A DNA stretch of 62,000 bases from Mesostigma viride (GCA_009746045.1 RPFO01000253.1:3818332-3880331), one strand, 5' to 3'; positions 16,170 through 26,640 are shown, counted from the stretch's first letter. Made by a program: numbers and translations. Notes: generated from the letters alone by a model not told the origin.

Positions 16170-17234
16170 TCAGCAGTCGGACTCCTCGCACCTATCCTCG
16201 GACTCCTCCCCGCCCGGTCCGAGGACCCCGCTGACATCGACCCCCTCCGCCACCCGGATGCCCTCCACCCACGTGGTGTTGATCTTCTTGCCGCCGCCCC
16301 CGTCTCTCCTCTTTCGCCCCGTGCAGGTGAGCCCCCACTTGGTCGCCAGCTCCCGCAGACGCTCGTGGGTCAACGTCTTCTTCCCCTTCAAGAATCGGTC
16401 GCAGAACAGGTGGAGCAGCACCGACGTCGGCACGGCGCCCGAGGGGTCTTCCAACACGAGACGGCCGTTCATGAACAAGTCGAACAACTCCATCATGCTC
16501 GAATCGTCCTCCCTCTTCTTCTTCCCTGTCGATGTCATGTCCTCGTCGTCCGACCACCCGCACTCCGCGCGGAAAAAGTCGCCCTTCTTGCCCCGCTTCA
16601 ATTTCTCCTGGTTGTGGTCGTACAGGTAATCCGAGATCATGTTGCGGTACATGCGAATCCATGTGTACATGTCCGGGTGCAGCTTCTTCTTCTGGTGCTT
16701 CAGCGCCTTCAAGTACTCGTGGATCGAATGGAGCATGTAAGGCTCCATATGCGGCCAGGCGAGATCTCGCCATCTCCACAACGACCCGTCGTTCAAGTCG
16801 GGAATACGCACCTTGTCCCCCGCCAACTCCCGCAAGTACGCCGACACGTCCATAGGTATGTTTGCCCCCGTCGGGAACTGCAACGTAGCTATCGAGGGAG
16901 GGATGGGCATCAGTTCCTTGTTCGCGATTTCGCCTCGTATGCCGGGATGCACCGCCAGAGAAGACACGGCGCCTCTCTCCCCGAAGTTGACGCCGATAGA
17001 GAACTCGGACAGCAGGGCTATCCAAAAACGCTTGTCTTTCTTGTCCACCTCGTATCTCGGTTGGCCTTTGTCCGCGCAAAATTCGGCGAACACGTCGAAA
17101 AAGTGCTTCGTGCTCACCGTGTTCTCGTAAGGAACCGTGACTCGTTCGGAAGATAGGAACTCGCACATGAGAGCGGCCAGGCGTTTCTCCTCCTCGTTCA
17201 TCCCCCTACGCACCTCCTGTCGCACGATCTCCAT
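16170..17234 (-). CDS. unknown viral protein
   Basis: Predicted 354 aa from ATG 17,234; the first M of the open frame (17,270) is a GTG, and a TATATAAA box sits about 50 bases upstream of the ATG. Contains several aromatic-rich helical blocks (for example W-R-W-R-D-L-A-W-P-H) and an acidic/basic region around K-K-R-E-D-D. The C-terminus has an acidic C-x5-C tail. No nuclease, kinase or protease motif is apparent. Composition and size suggest a soluble enzyme or virion protein; function not recognised. Confidence 0.6.
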   Translation of the reverse strand: MEIVRQEVRRGMNEEEKRLAALMCEFLSSERVTVPYENTVSTKHFFDVFAEFCADKGQPRYEVDKKDKRFWIALLSEFSIGVNFGERGAVSSLAVHPGIRGEIANKELMPIPPSIATLQFPTGANIPMDVSAYLRELAGDKVRIPDLNDGSLWRWRDLAWPHMEPYMLHSIHEYLKALKHQKKKLHPDMYTWIRMYRNMISDYLYDHNQEKLKRGKKGDFFRAECGWSDDEDMTSTGKKKREDDSSMMELFDLFMNGRLVLEDPSGAVPTSVLLHLFCDRFLKGKKTLTHERLRELATKWGLTCTGRKRRDGGGGKKINTTWVEGIRVAEGVDVSGVLGPGGEESEDRCEESDC

Positions 17235-17279
17235 ATCCGCGGTTCGTGTCTGTCTACCTCTCCCACCCACTATGTTTTC

Positions 17280-17288
17280 TTTTATATA
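17280..17288 (-). promoter_or_regulatory. TATATAAA box
   Basis: The plus strand reads CTTTTATATAGACG here, giving TATATAAAAG toward the minus-strand ATG at 17,234, about 45-50 bases away. This is the clearest classical TATA box in this part of the window. Confidence 0.5.
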
Positions 17289-17354
17289 GACGATGCCCCT
17301 ACTCTATCGTATCCAGTCGACCGTTTCGCATCTACATTCGCATGTACGGCGCGC

Positions 17355-17534
17355 CTATAGTGCAATGATAGGCCGAGGACGATCTTCGCCACGTAAGCGA
17401 GGGGGCACTCCTGCCACCGACTTCTCGCTTTCGTATTTCGGCGCGTGGATCACTCGGCCGTTGAACACGACGTAGGAATCGCCCGACGAAAAACTGGTAG
17501 GTTTGTCACTAGGCCTGGTACAACATGATCCCAT
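17355..17534 (-). CDS. 59-aa protein with N-myristoylation-like start
   Basis: From ATG 17,534 the protein begins M-G-S-C-C-T-R-P-S. A Gly at position 2, Ser at 3 and a Cys pair fit the consensus for N-myristoylation followed by palmitoylation, so it could be a small peripheral membrane protein. The rest is polar, with a Y-V-V-F-N-G core and a basic C-terminus, and no transmembrane segment. The frame's first M (17,540) is a GTG. Upstream on its strand is an AT-rich ATGATAATC region. Such small proteins are easily missed; lipidation is predicted from the motif only. Confidence 0.45.
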   Translation of the reverse strand: MGSCCTRPSDKPTSFSSGDSYVVFNGRVIHAPKYESEKSVAGVPPRLRGEDRPRPIIAL

Positions 17535-17631
17535 GCACACTTGTTATCATCATGATTATCATGCTATTTTTATTTGGTTGGATGTTTGTTTATTTCGCAA
17601 ATAGTTTATAATGCATCAGATAATTTACACC

Positions 17632-18507
17632 CTATGCGACAAACTTAAAGCCGTCGTCGTTAAAGCGACCCAGCACCCTGGCGGCTTTCGGGACGTGCTC
17701 ATAGGCGAGTTCCTGAAGAGGTGTTCGCTCGCCATCGTCCTCGAAGAAGGGGCGTTTGGAATCCGCGTCCATGACTAGATCCATCATGAACCCCGGCATG
17801 ATGTTCTCCTTATCGCTCTCCGCGAACGTGATCATGGTGAACCGCTCGAGCACGTCGCTGAGGAGAGGCTCGATGATGGACGTGGCCGTGCCCGCCTTGA
17901 TGATGGATATCAAGTGCGCCGAGAGGCAGAACATGACAACCTCCGCGCGGTAAAAGTCCATGCACGTCTGCAGCAAGAAGCGAAGGTAGTCGCGCGCCTT
18001 CCTGCTCTTGCCTTGCGCGTGGAAGAAAATGTTCACCGCTTCTCCCGTCGTCACGAGAAGTCCCATGTCTTGTTTGACGTTGGAGGCGAAGTGCTTCGAC
18101 TCCCACGTGTTGCCGGGGAGACACAACTGCTGGACGGCAGGCGGGTCGGGCGCCACGAATTGCTCCCCGAACGCGATGTTTCCGGTGCGAAACAGCGACT
18201 TCCAGTCTCGCCCGGACAAAGCGATCCCCTCGTACCCGAAAAGACCGCAAAATCCGAAGGAGCTCGCCATCTTTTCCAAATCCCTCAAAAATTGGCCCGA
18301 GTCGTTCGTCATCCACGCCGTACGCAGCGTCGTCACCAATTCGCCGGCTGCAAAAAGATCGAAGTTGCGGTCGGGAAAGGAGGAGCTCGTGGCGTTCAGC
18401 AAGACGTTGCCGACCTCTTTCACGACTTCGCTCTTCGCCGCGCTCCCCGTGAGGATGAGAGCCGCTTTGTGGATCGCCATCTCCAGCTCGGGGGTGAGCT
18501 TCAACAT
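17632..18507 (-). CDS. unknown protein
   Basis: Predicted 291 aa from ATG 18,507 (MLKLTPELEM). The frame is open 44 codons further upstream to 18,639, but that part is Arg/His-rich, reaches into the 59-bp repeat region and is more likely leader. The protein is mixed alpha/beta with three or four hydrophobic helices (around F-C-L-S-A-H-L-I-S-I-I) that are too short for clear membrane spans, and an acidic C-terminal part. No catalytic motif is recognised. Confidence 0.55.
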   Translation of the reverse strand: MLKLTPELEMAIHKAALILTGSAAKSEVVKEVGNVLLNATSSSFPDRNFDLFAAGELVTTLRTAWMTNDSGQFLRDLEKMASSFGFCGLFGYEGIALSGRDWKSLFRTGNIAFGEQFVAPDPPAVQQLCLPGNTWESKHFASNVKQDMGLLVTTGEAVNIFFHAQGKSRKARDYLRFLLQTCMDFYRAEVVMFCLSAHLISIIKAGTATSIIEPLLSDVLERFTMITFAESDKENIMPGFMMDLVMDADSKRPFFEDDGERTPLQELAYEHVPKAARVLGRFNDDGFKFVA

Positions 18508-18621
18508 GTTGTTCGCTTTGTGAGAGTTTGGGTGGTGCGCGCGCGCTCGTGTTGGTGCCTCGTGCTCTGTGACCCTCCTCGTCTTTATGGTCTTCGGACC
18601 GAAAGAGATAAGGCGTCTGCC

Positions 18622-18905
18622 CCAATCAGAAGCGACCATCTGACTGGACCAGTGGACCTTCTAGAAGGACCGGATTTGGACCAATCAGAAGCGAGCATCT
18701 GACTGGACCAGTGGACCTTCTAGAAGGACCGGGTTTGGACCAATCAGAAGCGAGCATCTGACTGGACCAGTGGACCTTCTAGAAGGACCGGATTTGGACC
18801 AATCAGAAGCGAGCATCTGACTGGACCATTGGACCTTCTAGAAGGACCGGATTTGGACCAATCAGAAGCGAGCATCTGACTGGACCATTGGACCTTCTAG
18901 AAGGA
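18622..18905. repeat. 59-bp tandem repeat, about five copies, with CCAAT and heat-shock-type motifs
   Basis: A 59-bp unit repeats almost exactly from 18,622 to 18,905; copies differ at only one to three bases each. Each unit contains CCAATCAGA and the palindrome CCTTCTAGAAGG, whose TTCTAGAA core is a two-unit heat-shock-element form (TTC-nn-GAA). A TATA-like ATAAAAA lies at 18,926-18,932, after the array. The array therefore looks like a multimerised upstream activating region for the gene starting at 19,027, and possibly also for the divergent gene at 18,507. Confidence 0.75.
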
Positions 18906-18925
18906 TGGTGAAGGAGACTCCTTCA

Positions 18926-18932
18926 TAAAAAC
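18926..18932 (+). promoter_or_regulatory. TATA-like element after the 59-bp array
   Basis: ATAAAAA lies 20 bases after the repeat array and about 95 bases before the ATG at 19,027. Its position suits a core promoter driven by the CCAAT/heat-shock repeats. Confidence 0.35.
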
Positions 18933-19026
18933 CTCCCCTCCTTGTGAGAGCGCGCTTCCCACCACCGCTCTCGAGGGATGCGTGCGTCCAAATGAAAGTA
19001 GATTACCTACGCAGAAGTTGTAGGAA

Positions 19027-19124
19027 ATGGAAGAACACGCCCACGCGATGCTGGGATACGGCGACGACGTCGACTTTGCGAAAAATCGCGTCCTGGCGTG
19101 GCTTGCAGATTCGGCCAAACACCT
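19027..19124 (+). pseudogene. 5' part of a U-box-like gene, cut by a transposon
   Basis: From ATG 19,027 the frame encodes 32 acidic-helical residues up to the transposon border (M-E-E-H-A-H-A-M-L-G ... D-S-A-K-H), and then reads a few codons into the transposon end to a TAA at 19,135. The codon phase and character fit the 5'-less frame that restarts at 29,970 on the far side: joining base 19,124 directly to 29,970 gives one continuous frame, with helical sequence across the join. So the gene at 29,970-30,780 most likely started here. The 59-bp repeat array just upstream would have been its promoter. Confidence 0.6.
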
Positions 19125-19140
19125 CACTAGGAGTTAATTT

Positions 19141-19460
19141 GAAGCCCCCGTAACCTGTCCGGTAACTTCGACGCCCCCGTAACCTGCCCGGTAACTTCGA
19201 CGGGCCAGGTTACGGGTCCGTATTCGTTGGCGGTTTGGGTTACCGGACCGGTTACGGTACCATTCGAAATATTGGCCCCGAGATTCGGTACGGCCCAGTA
19301 ACTGGGCCGGTTATGTTTACGGGGGCGTGAACGGCTTCGGTTCAGGTTACGTTGGGGTATACGGGACGGGTCAGGTAGTGGTTACGGCGCCATAGCTGCC
19401 CCAATATTAGGTACTGGGGTGGTTACGGAGCCGTTATCGTTAACTGGATCGTAAACCGCG
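19141..19460. repeat. left subterminal GTAACC-rich region of the transposon
   Basis: Multiple copies of CCGTAACC, CCGGTAAC and their complements in both orientations (for example at 19,148-19,155 and 19,170-19,176). No coding frame of note. Mirrors the right subterminal region. Confidence 0.65.
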
Positions 19461-19480
19461 ACATAGCTGGCTAGCTACGC

Positions 19481-20752
19481 ATGCACACTGTGGAAGACGT
19501 AGAAGACGCGTTAATTGACTTCTCTGCAGCATCAGCAAAGTATGATGTACATGGCAACCCATGGAAGCGTGCGGCGGGGGCAAAATATATGCTACAGGAA
19601 TTGAGAAAATGGCATCAACAAAATCGCACGCTGTGGAAGAGCCTTAAAGTGGTAAAACAACGCCACAATGGAGGTGTGACCAGTCGGCTTCAGGGAAGAG
19701 TAGCGGTGAGTCACTCTCTTATTTTAGTTGGCGGCAATTCATTGCTGTGTTGCAGGCTGCCATGCCAGCAGTCTTCCCTAATGTGTATGGTAGGAGTACA
19801 AGACTAAGGCAGTTATGTTGCTGGCCTCTGCACTGACCCTCCCGCTACATTGTTGGTAATGTTGCTGCTTGGTTGGCTTTCCTTTGACGTGCATATCGTC
19901 CAATTCTGTGATGCAGATTGAACGCCTAAGCAGCCACATCTATATCTGGAGCAAGGCATGAACGGCAGCAGAAAAGAGAGAGGAAGAGAGGGAAAGAGAG
20001 GCTGCGGAGAAGCGCGAGGAACAGCTAAAATGCAAGAGGCAACGGGTGGAGGAACCTGGCAACGAAGCCAGTGGTAGTGGGAGCTGCGAGCAAGCACGTC
20101 AACCGCGGTGGATGCACACGTGGGGGAGGCACATGCGGGGCAAGCATGTGTAGGCCTGCAAATCGTGCCAGGGCCCACCGTGATTGCAATTGCCGAGTTC
20201 CTGCTGAAGCGAGCACTGGCCTCCTTTCCGCAGTTGGCAGCCAAGGACGCGACAATCACGCTTGTGGAGAGTTTGTGTAAGGAAGAACCTGGACTCGGCA
20301 TCGGGCAGTCCAGCGGTGGACCTGCTGAACAACACAGCCTGTGCCCTTGCGAATGCCGCGCTGCAGTTGGTCTCCAACTCCGTCCATCCATGTTGATGGC
20401 AAGGTTAGTTGTGCCACATTTTCTTCCTGTTTTGGGTATGATGCATCAATAATTGCCCCTTGTATGTACGGGTGCGGTCGATTGACCTCCCTCCAGCAAC
20501 ATTGCAACATCCGTTACTGACGTCCACTGCGGCGGATGCGTTCCTCCAGCATGTTAGTTGCCTTGTGAGCTGTAATTGTGCAGGGTGTCGTCAGTACATC
20601 CGATGAGAAGGATAACAAGGAGCTCAAGTGTCACTGGTGTTGCCTGGTTGATGGCGCACGTAATATCCATGGGCATCAGCATATGGTCCCAAACACACTC
20701 AAACGGCTGGCCGAGTCGCTGGGAGAGGCAGTCCACATGCAGTTGGAGAGGG
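19481..20752 (+). CDS. possible fragmented multi-exon gene of the transposon
   Basis: Stretches with coding character occur at about 19,481-19,705 (ATG 19,481, charged helical, followed by a GTGAGT donor), 19,757-19,835 (after a TTGCAG acceptor), 20,108-20,400 and 20,582-20,752 (after GTGCAG, with a C-x2-C-C and H-x-H-x-H-rich segment, ending at GTGGGT). They could be exons of one plus-strand gene encoded by the transposon, but I cannot fix the joins or recognise a transposase domain. Confidence 0.2.
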
Positions 20753-20768
20753 TGGGTGGGTGGGGTGG

Positions 20769-20914
20769 CGGGAGGGAGGGAGGGAGGGAGGGAGGGAGGG
20801 AGGGAGGGAGGGAGGGAGGGAGGGAGGGAGGGAGGGAGGGAGGGAGGGAGGGGGAGGGAGGGAGGGAGGGAGGGAGGGAGGGAGGGAGGGAGGGAGGGAG
20901 GGAGGGAGGGAGGG
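20769..20914. repeat. (GGGA)n microsatellite
   Basis: About 145 bases of GGGA units with one interruption near 20,851. The long Gly/Arg/Glu frames here are translations of the repeat, not genes. Confidence 0.95.
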
Positions 20915-21104
20915 TGGGTGGGTGGTTATGGTGGGTGGATGGGTGCAAGGGTGGTTGCTTATAAGTGAATCGCCAGGTGGCTGGGGGATCGACGGGGTTT
21001 GGGAACTCCTAGGTGGGTGCATTATTGGATGCCTGAGTGAAACTGTTTCATGGGCTGGAGGATTTGCACCGTTGGTTTGTGGCGGGTGGATGTGTAGCTG
21101 TGAT

Positions 21105-21720
21105 TAGAAGTGGGTGGGGTGAGCGATGGGGAAGGTAGATGGGTGGGTGGGTGCACGGATATGGGTGGGTGGGTGGTTTTGTAGTTGGGATCGACTCACC
21201 TATCGCGGGTGAAGGGCTGTGCATGTTAGGGGTGAGATGGGTGGGTGACTGGCTGAGAGGATGTGGATGTGTGAGGGTGAGTGGGTGCAGGTCGGTGGGT
21301 ATAAGGGTATGGGGGGAAAGAGTGGTCGAGTGGGAAGGGGCGTGGGTGGGTCAGGGGTGGGCGGCCCGGTGGGCACACATGGGGCCAGCTGGCTGGGTGG
21401 TTAGGTGGCTGCGTGGTTTTAGTAATGGGTGCCTGGATAAAAGGATGGGTGAATGCCTCCTTATTGCCTAGGTGGGTAGATTGCATATGTGGCTAGCTGG
21501 GTGGGTGGATGTCCCAGTGGGTGGGTATGTGGCTGGGTGCCTGGGTGCACGAGTGGTTAGATAGGTTGGTTTAGTAGGTGCGTGGCTGGCTGGCTGGGTC
21601 ACCGGGTGGGTGGACCAGTGGGTGGCTGGGTACTCAGGTGCGCAAGTGTATGAGTACTTGTGTGGGTGGGCCAGGTGGATGCATGGGTGGGTGACTGCAT
21701 GGGTGACTCGGTACGCACAA
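21105..21720. repeat. degenerate TGGG/GGTGGGT-rich region
   Basis: About 600 bases dominated by GGTGGGTGG, TGGGTG and GGCTGGGT words on the plus strand, a strongly G/T-skewed, decayed simple repeat. Its G-runs could form G-quadruplexes on the plus strand. No coding content is supported. Confidence 0.75.
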
Positions 21721-21779
21721 AGGGCAACGGATATAGACATGGGGATATGCCAATGCCTTGGGGTGAGCACACGTGGATG

Positions 21780-22988
21780 CCAGGTGACATGTGCCAGCCT
21801 GTCGCAGTTATACTATACCTTGGCGTTTGCTTGGCGTGTCGTTGCCAATAATTTCACACAGGACGTACATGGTACGTGTTGGTAGCAATCACATGGCTGT
21901 GTTAGTGAGTGATGTTGCATGTATTGTTCAGCTTTCTTTCCCATTTTGCAATGTGCCAAGGTTCTTAAGTAGTTTAGAAGTATGGTGTCATGGGGTACAC
22001 ATCAAGGAGACAACCAGCGCAGGCCAGAAATCGGGAGAATCCGGACCATGGTAGCTCACATGCATGTGCACTGCACATCACACATTTGTGGCATACTCGC
22101 AATGTCTACCTTACATCTTGCATTCTGTTAGGAACAGTCGCCACTCAGGCATTCACATGCACCAGGGTTTCGCTCACTGTTTGTGCTGTAGTCATCGTTA
22201 AATAAAAAATCTTTACAAAGCCTGGCAATTGTCATAATGTTGGGCTCCTTATGACATGAGATTTTGCACACGAAGTTTTGCGACCATGCTTCAGATGCTT
22301 GCATGATGACGACCAGTTTTGGTTGTAATATGACATGGTGGTGCAGGTGCCCTGGTGCACCTAGAGCAGGGGTAGCTTACATTCCCACCCTTGCATGAAG
22401 TAGCCTAGAATGTGCATGAAGCAGCCATATGCCCCTTCTCAGGGATATGTGCTACATTTACTCCCAACGGAGTGATGTTGATAACTAATTAATTAATTAA
22501 TGACATCATATTAATTTTTAAAATCATTATTGATAGCAACACTACCTTGTTAGCATTTGTTACCATTCAGGGCTCCAAATGCCCTGAGGCGTTGTTCAAG
22601 GTCTGAACAACCGTAATTCATTGTGGCTGTTAAGTTCCAGCTTCGTCGGGCATAATTCGTCTAACTATCTAAGTGCAAACGTTGTTTGGAAGGGACTCAT
22701 TTTGGCCTTAATTAAGGATCTGGAGCAGGAGCACGTATTCCATGGACTGATGGGGGTGGGTGCATTAGAACTGAGCCGCGAAGACTAGCTGATCTCACTC
22801 TAATCTTATATACCAAGTTGTCTCCTTGATAATATACAAAGTTGTCTCTCTTAATACAAAATCCTAACTACTCTACTCAGTCACGCACCCCTTCCTCCTG
22901 GCGTGGGGGAGGGGGGCTCTTACATCGCCATGCGTCCAGGCATGATTTGTCTCGCTTCATCTACCATGATTGCCTTTAATTTGACCAT
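21780..22988. other. transposon interior without clear gene
   Basis: No supported gene. A possible exon-like piece begins after a CGCAG at about 21,803. The tetranucleotide TTAA repeats at 22,485-22,501. Remaining sequence is unremarkable and AT-richer than the viral DNA. Confidence 0.4.
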
Positions 22989-23014
22989 TAATTAATTAAT
23001 TAATTAATTAATTA
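22988..23014. repeat. (TTAA)n tract
   Basis: About six ATTA/TTAA units stand directly before the TCCC microsatellite. The same tract type recurs at 22,485-22,501 and 57,383-57,408 in the host part, which suggests it is a host repeat habit rather than viral. Confidence 0.8.
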
Positions 23015-23033
23015 AGAACATCCATCCATCCAT

Positions 23034-23314
23034 CCCTCCCTCCCTCCCTCCCTCCCTCCCTCCCTCCCTCCCTCCTCCCTCCCTCCCTCCCTCCCTCCCT
23101 CCCTCCCCCTCCCTCCCTCCCTCCCTCCCTCCCTCCCTCCCTCCCTCCCTCCCTCCCTCCCTCCCTCCCTCCCTCCCTCCCTCCCTCCCTCCCTCCCTCC
23201 TCCCTCCCTCCCTCCCTCCCTCCCTCCCTCCCTCCCTCCCTCCCTCCCTCCCTCCCTCCCTCCCTCCCTCCCTCCCTCCCTCCCTCCCTCCCTCCCTCCC
23301 TCCCTCCCTCCCTC
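23034..23314. repeat. (TCCC)n microsatellite
   Basis: About 280 bases of TCCC units with three short phase breaks. It is the reverse-complement class of the GGGA tract at 20,769. Long Gly/Arg/Glu frames on the minus strand are repeat translations. Confidence 0.95.
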
Positions 23315-23535
23315 CATCCATGATGAAATTTGGTCGGGTAAATTGCAATAGACTCGCCTTTTGATGACGAACACGCCGATCTAATTTTTGGCAGCCATTG
23401 CCCAGGATTTCGCAAGTTATCGCCAGCGGCCTGCCCAGCAGATCTCGCTATTTTTCTGCACATTATGGCGGCACCACGCATGTGATCAGTGTGCCTGCGC
23501 CCCCTGCCCTCGTCTAGGTGCTATTAAACGTAGCT

Positions 23536-24735
23536 ATGGAGGTCCCCGCATCGTCTTCAGCTCTTGCCGCCGATTCTATTGATGCCCAGATTGCTGCAAA
23601 CAAAATCGCCCACGACATTGTCGTCGCCAAGAACGCCGCTAACAAGCGATCCAAGACTTCGGAAGCAACTTCGGAAGCAACTCCGATAGCTGCTGAAACC
23701 TCCTTGCCGGACGCCATTTCTTCCTCATTCTACATGCCAGGCCAGCGTTTGAGCCTGGCAGACATCGATACCTTACTCGCCTACAATGACGCCGCTGTGA
23801 CAAGCGTGCTGAAGCTCCGCAACGACAACGACGCCCCGATTCGCCACCCTAAGAGCGGCCAGGTTATGGAGGCTGCTTCGGATGAATGGCCTCATTGGGA
23901 TGAGCGCCAGCGTCGGCTTGCCTGTCTTATTTCGTGCTGCCCTGAACTTGTCGAGCTGCCGGCGACGACCATCGCCAGGCCAGCCCCCGCGACCGATGTT
24001 AACGTGCAGCTGCAGGACGTCGCACAGTCTTTTACGACCGTGCAGGGCGACATTAAGGTCCTGACGGAGGCGTCTGCAGCTGCGACGGCACAATTGCTGG
24101 AGCTGAAGAAAGCCATGGCAGCCCCCGCCAAAACTACCACGTTTGCCGACGTCACCGGCAAGCAGTTGACCACCATCGTTCAACAGGCGGCCAAGTCTGC
24201 AGCTACCGCTGCGGTCACCCAGAATGCAGTGCAGCAACGCCAGCGCAATATGGTAATCAAAGGCTTCCAGACAGGCGCGGCAGCACATGAGACAGCGCAC
24301 TCACTTGCCGAGGAGCTGCGCGGCCCAGCGTTTCTGGGGAAGATGCAGCTCCAGAACCGTGTTGTCATTGAACGAGCCATTCGGCTGCCAGGCCCTCCGG
24401 GCCTGGTCGTCGTCACCATGGCCTCCATGCACGACAAACGCCTCGTGCTGGGAGCACGTCGTCTGCTCCAGCCCGGCGACTTCAGCCTCGACGAGAACTA
24501 CACGCCGGCTCAACTGAAGGCGAGGAGCGCGGTGTGGAACAGCACCATCATCCAGGGGGAGCGGCGTTGCCACCCTCCATCGCCTGACTACGTATGCATT
24601 GAGTCGTCCCCCTCTTCTTCCCCCTCTTTTTCAACCTCCACCGGCGGGCCGCTTCGGCCACTTGCCGCTTTCTCTTGGCCTGTTTTTGCGCGATGTCAAC
24701 GGGATTTTCCATGGTGGCTGTACTTTCGCTCGTAA
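23536..24735 (+). CDS. LINE ORF1-like protein (coiled coil plus RRM-like domain)
   Basis: Predicted 399 aa from ATG 23,536 (the frame opens at a GTG six codons earlier). The N-terminal third is Ala/Ser-rich. Residues about 150-230 form an Ala/Gln-rich amphipathic helix, likely coiled coil. Then follows an RRM-like stretch with V-I-K-G-F, a helix, V-I-E-R-A-I-R-L-P-G, V-V-V-T-M-A-S-M-H-D-K-R and L-D-E-N-Y-T-P-A-Q-L-K-A-R, the order seen in nucleic-acid-binding ORF1 proteins of non-LTR retrotransposons. The last 50 residues are Ser/Pro/Trp-rich and may be out-of-frame 3' sequence. No endonuclease or reverse transcriptase frame follows, so this would be a 3'-truncated LINE inside the DNA transposon. 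Confidence 0.45.
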   Translation: MEVPASSSALAADSIDAQIAANKIAHDIVVAKNAANKRSKTSEATSEATPIAAETSLPDAISSSFYMPGQRLSLADIDTLLAYNDAAVTSVLKLRNDNDAPIRHPKSGQVMEAASDEWPHWDERQRRLACLISCCPELVELPATTIARPAPATDVNVQLQDVAQSFTTVQGDIKVLTEASAAATAQLLELKKAMAAPAKTTTFADVTGKQLTTIVQQAAKSAATAAVTQNAVQQRQRNMVIKGFQTGAAAHETAHSLAEELRGPAFLGKMQLQNRVVIERAIRLPGPPGLVVVTMASMHDKRLVLGARRLLQPGDFSLDENYTPAQLKARSAVWNSTIIQGERRCHPPSPDYVCIESSPSSSPSFSTSTGGPLRPLAAFSWPVFARCQRDFPWWLYFRS

Positions 24736-24882
24736 TTACGGGTGGTGCATTAAGCGCAGGCTTTCGACCTTCCCTTTCAACACCAAACTACTCCATCATC
24801 TTGTGTAAGTTAGGGTCTTAGGGGCAGTGCAGCTTGTCTGGACGATAGATCATGCAGACAAGCACACGTGACCCTGACCGAA

Positions 24883-25030
24883 ATGATTACCAAAAAAGGA
24901 CAAATGATTACCGATTTTTACCGATGATTACACATGATTACACATGATTACACGTACATGATTACCAAAAAAGGACAAATGATTACCGATTTTTACCGAT
25001 GATTACACATGATTACATATGATTACACCC
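24883..25030. repeat. 75-bp tandem duplication rich in GATTAC
   Basis: Two copies of a 75-bp unit (24,883 and 24,958) containing AAAAAAGGACAAATGATTACC and runs of GATTACACAT. Short tandem GATTACA units of this kind resemble a LINE 3' tail, so this may be the end of the element that carries the ORF1-like gene. Confidence 0.7.
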
Positions 25031-25627
25031 CCGTATTACATAGGAAGGTGTAACTATGTACTCCACCCTATGTACTCCAAGAGTACATAGGGTGGCACAC
25101 TATGTACTCCAAGAGTACATAGTCCGGAGTACATATGATCCGGGATTTCCGAATAGGGGACTGCCGACGCGGTGAGACACGCCCGTATTACATAGGAAGG
25201 AGTGACTATGTACTCCACACTATGTACTCCAAGAGTACATAGGGTGGCACACTATGTACTCCAAGAGTACATAGTCCGGAGTACATATGATCCGGGATTT
25301 CCGAATAGGGGACTGCCGACGCGGTGAGACACGCCCGTATTACATAGGAAGGAGTGACTATGTACTCCACACTATGTACTCCAAGAGTACATAGGGTGGC
25401 ACACTATGTACTCCAAGAGTACATAGTGTGGAGTACATATGATCCGGGATTTCCGATTAGGGGACTGCCGACGCGGTGAGACACGCCCGTATTACTTAGG
25501 AAGGAGTGACTATGTACTCCACACTATGTACTCCAAGAGTACATAGGGTGGCACACTATGTACTCCAAGAGTACATAGTGTGGAGTACATATGATCCGGG
25601 ATTTCCGAATAGGGGACTGCCGAACTC
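25031..25627. repeat. 152-bp tandem repeat, four copies, each with two perfect hairpins
   Basis: CCGTATTACATAGGAAGG recurs at 25,031, 25,183, 25,335 and 25,487, giving a constant 152-bp period. Within each unit are two palindromes built on CTATGTACTC-CAA-GAGTACATAG; the first copy has 13-bp arms (25,065-25,077 with 25,081-25,093). The array therefore contains about eight stable stem-loops with the same 3-base loop. No coding potential is seen. Confidence 0.85.
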
Positions 25628-26640
25628 GAGGCCCCCAGAGTACCAACTAGGCTGACTATCTAGGTACTCGAGTCACGACGCAGTGAGATACGCCAAGCCG
25701 CCCGAAGCAGATCTCTGCATGCGCCACGTGTAACGAGGGTTCTGCTTGCGATTCGAATTGCGATGAGCCGTTGCAGACGCGCCGCCTAGATGTTTGAATT
25801 TCATCAACGAGCCTTGAACGAGCTGGTAAAGTTTGCCTGCCCTTGCATCACCTTGCGCTGGCTATGCCGATTGCAGTCCAGCCGACTGATAGTGGTGAAA
25901 GAATAAGCGCCCCCCTAAACCCGCATGATCACGATGCTTGAAGAAAAAAAAGCAAAAGGCGCACTAGGATGCATGACAAGCCCTTTTGGAGCCCCAGTTT
26001 AGCATGATTCGGTCATCCGTTTCCAGCCATCGGCAGCGCCAACTCCGATACAGCTTACTATGGCGTAGTCGGTAGCCAGCTACACCGCTTTTCTTGCCTT
26101 TGTTACTACGTGCAAACTTCAATTCGTTACATCGTGCGCCTGCGGCATATTTAAGAAAGCGGCTGCAAGCGCACCTTGCTGAGCCAGGTACACAATGTCT
26201 TCAGTCAGCGACCGCGTATGCATGCCACGTTTAGTCGCATCGAGTCGCGTAGACAATGCGTTCCGGATTAAATTGTTCACCGTTCAATTGCTCAGCGCTG
26301 CCTGAATGCAGCGCGCTTTATTACTGATTCTGTCCTCTTTGCATGCATTGCAGTCGATTGTATGTTATTTTCACGTTGTCCATCTTTCCACTCGCTTTCA
26401 TTGTTTACCAGATACAAAAAGTCTCCCACGAGGTAGGCGACACTTCAATCTCGCTTATTTTACACCTGGCACACCTGGGCTTCTCTGTATGTGCCGATGC
26501 CCATCGTAAGTTGTTGAACGTTTTTTGCCCTCCATGGTTGCCAATTTTACTAGGAGTTCTTAGGAGCTCTCTCTCCATTGACTTCTCTGTCTCTTTTGCT
26601 TTGGCCATGCCATGTTAGTGTAATGTCTTCCTTGCTGCCA
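25628..26640. other. transposon interior, no supported gene
   Basis: No gene is supported. The region has short frames only (around 26,306-26,618) and no motif. It starts with a short palindromic segment after the hairpin array and ends at the minisatellite. Confidence 0.4.

Noticed and set aside
18622-18905. Possible CRISPR array
   Set aside because: The units are contiguous 59-bp tandem repeats with no variable spacers, and there are no cas genes. The context is eukaryotic virus DNA.
20676-23374. Long Gly/Arg/Glu and Ser/Pro/Leu frames
   Set aside because: Direct translations of the GGGA and TCCC microsatellites.
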